8,701 nucleotides of DNA, from the NCBI GenBank assembly GCA_029262915.1, contig JAJCYN010000192.1:1-8701 (forward strand), in the 5' to 3' direction. The stretch comes from Flavobacteriales bacterium (GTDB lineage: Bacteria; Bacteroidota; Bacteroidia; Flavobacteriales_E; Vicingaceae). Position numbers and translations under genes: made by a program. The notes beneath the pieces are model-generated. The model made no database searches. It worked only from the letters and a program-made list of their open reading frames with translations, and was not told where the DNA came from. Below are positions 6,769 through 8,701 of this stretch, in pieces. The number at the start of each line of letters is the position of its first letter. Positions within the stretch are counted from its first letter, which is position 1.

Positions 6769-8409
6769 TTAGCTATACTTTTTAGTCCTTACTGAATCTA
6801 AAAAGTAGGAAGGAGTAATTCCTGTAAATTTTTTAAAGGCAGTATTAAAAGCCGATTTTGAATTAAATCCAACATTATTAGCAATTGCTTCTATTGTTAA
6901 GTTCCAATTTTCCTTTTCTGACAATAATCTTCTTGCTTCTTTTATCCGATATTCATTAATAAAAGTATTGAAATTTTGATGAAACCTCTCATTTATAACT
7001 TGAGAAATATACGCCTTATTGGTCTTTAAATCATCTGCAAGTTTTCTTACTGATAAATCTTGTTTTAAGTACACTTTTTTATTTTCAAAGGCATCAACAA
7101 TTAAGTTAAAAATTACCTCTTTTTGTTCCAAACTCATTGCAGAATTTGTGTATTTAATTTGATTGTTATCAGTTGACTTAACAGAAGAAGAAAAGCTACC
7201 TAAAGACTCTTTTTTTTCTGATTTAAGAATTTCGAGGTTCTTCTGAACTAAAACGTTAAAGGCTCTTTTTAAATTAACTTTCTGAAAAAAGAAAATAATT
7301 GAAAATAATAGTACTATTAAAATTCCTATGATTAGTGTTATATTCCATTTTTTCGCTTCAGATATTTTAAAGTTTTTTACTTCAATTTCTGCTTCTTTCT
7401 TTTCAGTTTCATAAATAATTTTTATATCAGCTATATGGTTATTACTTTGTTCATTAAATAAGCTATCATAAAATGTGAAAAATAATTTATAGTAGGTTAA
7501 AGATTTATTGTGCTGACCCATTGCAGTATGTATCTCAGATAAAATTTTATATGCTTCACTCATCATACTCATAGCTTGTATTTCTTTTGAAATATTTAAA
7601 CATTCTTGTCCATGAGGAAGAGCTTTGGCAAATTCTTTTTTATCATAGAAGAATTGAGCCATATTTAAAAACCCAATAGCCATTCCAAGTTTGTCATCTA
7701 CCTCGCGACACATATCAAAAGCTTCTCTGAAATTTTTAATTGCTAAATCTTCTTTTCCTGTTTCTAAATAAACATATCCAATATTGTTAATGACACTTGA
7801 TATTTCACTTTTATTACCGAGCTTCTCTCTAATAACTAATGATTTCTGAAAAAAATCAAGTGCTTTTTTTTGTTCTCCCATGTTAGAATAGGTCATCCCT
7901 ATATTATTTAAACTTTTGGAAATGTCTAATTCATTACCAATCTGCTGTAAGAGTTTAAGTGATTTTAATAAATAATCATCAAGTGCAGTCTTATAATCTC
8001 CTGTTTGAATGTATATGTTTCCAATATTATTTAGGGATTTAGCTATATCTTCTTTATGACCTCTTTTTTCATTGATTTTAAGAGCCTTAAAATAATAGTT
8101 TATAGCTTCATCATAAGCACTCAAAAATAAATAACAGTTTCCTATATTGGTATAATTCCCCATTTGCCTTTCTTCATAGCCTTCTATTATGTTATAGCTT
8201 AATGCTTTTTTGAAATACATTAGTGCACTAGCATACTTTTCTTCTCCGTATTTTTTTCTCCCAAAATCACTTAATTTTTCTGCTTTAATTGAATCTGAAG
8301 AATTAATTATATTCTTTTCCAAGCTATCCATCTCTATATAGTGTTGTGCAGAAATAATACTTCCTGCACACAAAATAATTAATAGAAATAAAGACCTAAA
8401 AACTAACAT
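6769..8409 (-). CDS. Membrane-anchored TPR sensor with C-terminal AraC-type DNA-binding domain
   Basis: This 546-residue protein looks like a one-component transmembrane regulator. Residues 1-21 are a signal peptide or first membrane segment (LFLLIILCAGSIISA). About 40-320 are TPR repeats of roughly 40 residues, with SLNNIG at 125-130 and 166-171 and a third copy, INNIG, at 207-211. One helix spans the membrane at about 357-375 (ITLIIGILIVLLFSIIFFF). A polar linker (380-425) leads to an AraC-type double helix-turn-helix at about 430-540: LSVRKLADDLKTNKAYISQV and IEAIANNVGFNSKSAFNTAF, ending FKKFTGITPSYFLDS. The TPR part is predicted periplasmic and the HTH cytoplasmic, so it may sense an envelope signal. 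One repeat has an extra residue (DDYLLKSL, near 144-151), making that unit 41 long. Start: ATG at 8409 precedes the signal segment; no Shine-Dalgarno is seen. Its target may be the secreted protein gene next to it. Confidence 0.92.
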   Translation of the reverse strand: MLVFRSLFLLIILCAGSIISAQHYIEMDSLEKNIINSSDSIKAEKLSDFGRKKYGEEKYASALMYFKKALSYNIIEGYEERQMGNYTNIGNCYLFLSAYDEAINYYFKALKINEKRGHKEDIAKSLNNIGNIYIQTGDYKTALDDYLLKSLKLLQQIGNELDISKSLNNIGMTYSNMGEQKKALDFFQKSLVIREKLGNKSEISSVINNIGYVYLETGKEDLAIKNFREAFDMCREVDDKLGMAIGFLNMAQFFYDKKEFAKALPHGQECLNISKEIQAMSMMSEAYKILSEIHTAMGQHNKSLTYYKLFFTFYDSLFNEQSNNHIADIKIIYETEKKEAEIEVKNFKISEAKKWNITLIIGILIVLLFSIIFFFQKVNLKRAFNVLVQKNLEILKSEKKESLGSFSSSVKSTDNNQIKYTNSAMSLEQKEVIFNLIVDAFENKKVYLKQDLSVRKLADDLKTNKAYISQVINERFHQNFNTFINEYRIKEARRLLSEKENWNLTIEAIANNVGFNSKSAFNTAFKKFTGITPSYFLDSVRTKKYS

Positions 8410-8443
8410 AATAAAGGAGTTTTTGCTTTAAAGAAACGCTGAA

Positions 8444-8451
8444 CAAATTTA
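8444..8451 (-). promoter_or_regulatory. Candidate -7 promoter box for the TPR/AraC regulator gene
   Basis: The minus strand reads TAAATTTG, an exact TAnnTTTG match 34 bp upstream of the start codon. No TTG is seen at the usual -33 spacing, so support comes from this box and its position only. Confidence 0.4.
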
Positions 8452-8633
8452 GATAAATAAATTTAATTTGTTTGCCAGATATGATTTTACAGACTTGAGA
8501 AAACCGAATTAACCCTAATAGTAATTAATAATACTAAGATTAAAATATTTTTTCAAAACAAATAAGATATAAAGAAATCAAATCAATTTAAGAGCCGTAC
8601 GTATTATGCACATAAAAACAGTAACTAATTGGC
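8452..8633. other. AT-rich intergenic DNA between the tRNA and the regulator gene
   Basis: No open frame longer than about 15 codons and no clear RNA gene were seen on either strand. The stretch holds A/T-rich runs only. Confidence 0.5.
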
Positions 8634-8655
8634 AATCAAGAGATATTTTTTGATT
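8634..8655 (-). terminator. Weak hairpin just downstream of the tRNA
   Basis: aatcaa (8634-8639) and ttgatt (8650-8655) form a 6-bp stem with a 10-nt loop, beginning 3 nt past the tRNA discriminator base in the direction of transcription. There is no T-run after it, so terminator or processing function is only suggested by position. Confidence 0.2.
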
Positions 8656-8658
8656 CTG

Positions 8659-8701
8659 TAGCCCCGCTAGGAATCGAACCTAGATCTACAGTTTAGGAAA
8701 C
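8659..8701 (-). tRNA. tRNA-Arg(CCU), 3' half, truncated by the window edge
   Basis: The minus strand shows a T arm CTAGG-TTCGATT-CCTAG (8683-8667), then the acceptor strand CGGGGCT and discriminator A at 8659. CCA is not encoded (CAG follows). Upstream is a 4-nt variable loop AGAT (8687-8684), a 3' anticodon stem ACTGT and the loop TTCCTAA with anticodon CCT at 8697-8695. The two visible 5' stem bases (G8701, T8700) pair correctly with C and A in this register, while shifting by one to read TCC gives a G-A mismatch. A 4-nt variable loop matches E. coli tRNA-Arg(CCU) as I recall it. The D arm and 5' acceptor strand lie outside the window. Confidence 0.8.

Noticed and set aside
8692..8700. Similarity of gtttagga to the repeat word gatttagga at 6723-6731
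   Set aside because: It belongs to the anticodon arm of the tRNA and shares only a few bases; not another operator copy.

Overview
The window reads as chromosomal DNA of an AT-rich Bacteroidetes bacterium, most likely Flavobacteriales or a close relative. The support is a secreted protein with a type IX secretion (T9SS) sorting domain, a membrane-anchored TPR/AraC regulator of a kind common in that phylum, TAnnTTTG-type -7 promoter elements, and start codons preceded by A/T-rich DNA rather than Shine-Dalgarno sites. Every gene I can support lies on the minus strand, so transcription runs from the right edge to the left.

Right to left: (i) the 3' half of a tRNA, best read as tRNA-Arg(CCU), is cut by the right edge. 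(ii) About 250 bp of AT-rich non-coding DNA ends in a -7-like box just upstream of (iii) a 546-residue regulator with signal peptide, TPR repeats, one membrane helix and a C-terminal AraC-type DNA-binding domain. (iv) A 134-bp gap holds two 13-bp direct repeats 21 bp apart. (v) A 522-residue cysteine-rich secreted protein with a T9SS type A sorting domain follows, then (vi) a previously uncalled 45-residue membrane peptide. (vii) After an intergenic stretch with inverted repeats comes a three-gene cluster: korA (fused gamma/alpha subunit of a 2-oxoacid:ferredoxin oxidoreductase), korB (TPP and Fe-S beta subunit), and the first 468 codons of a large gene that leaves the window on the left.

The kor pair should form a CoA-dependent 2-oxoacid:ferredoxin oxidoreductase, probably acting on 2-oxoglutarate and delivering low-potential electrons. 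The third gene is not recognised with certainty. The order and spacing of two of its segments recall the ferredoxin and TPP domains of long pyruvate:ferredoxin oxidoreductases in degenerate form, so it may be an extra component of the same complex. Both junctions of this cluster are filled with short tandem repeats of different unit length (9 bp between korA and korB, 7 bp between korB and the third gene).

The regulator and the secreted protein form a second, possibly functional pair. The two direct repeats sit between them with the two-helical-turn spacing typical of AraC-family operators, which suggests the regulator controls the secreted protein gene. No CRISPR array, insertion sequence or phage gene was seen.
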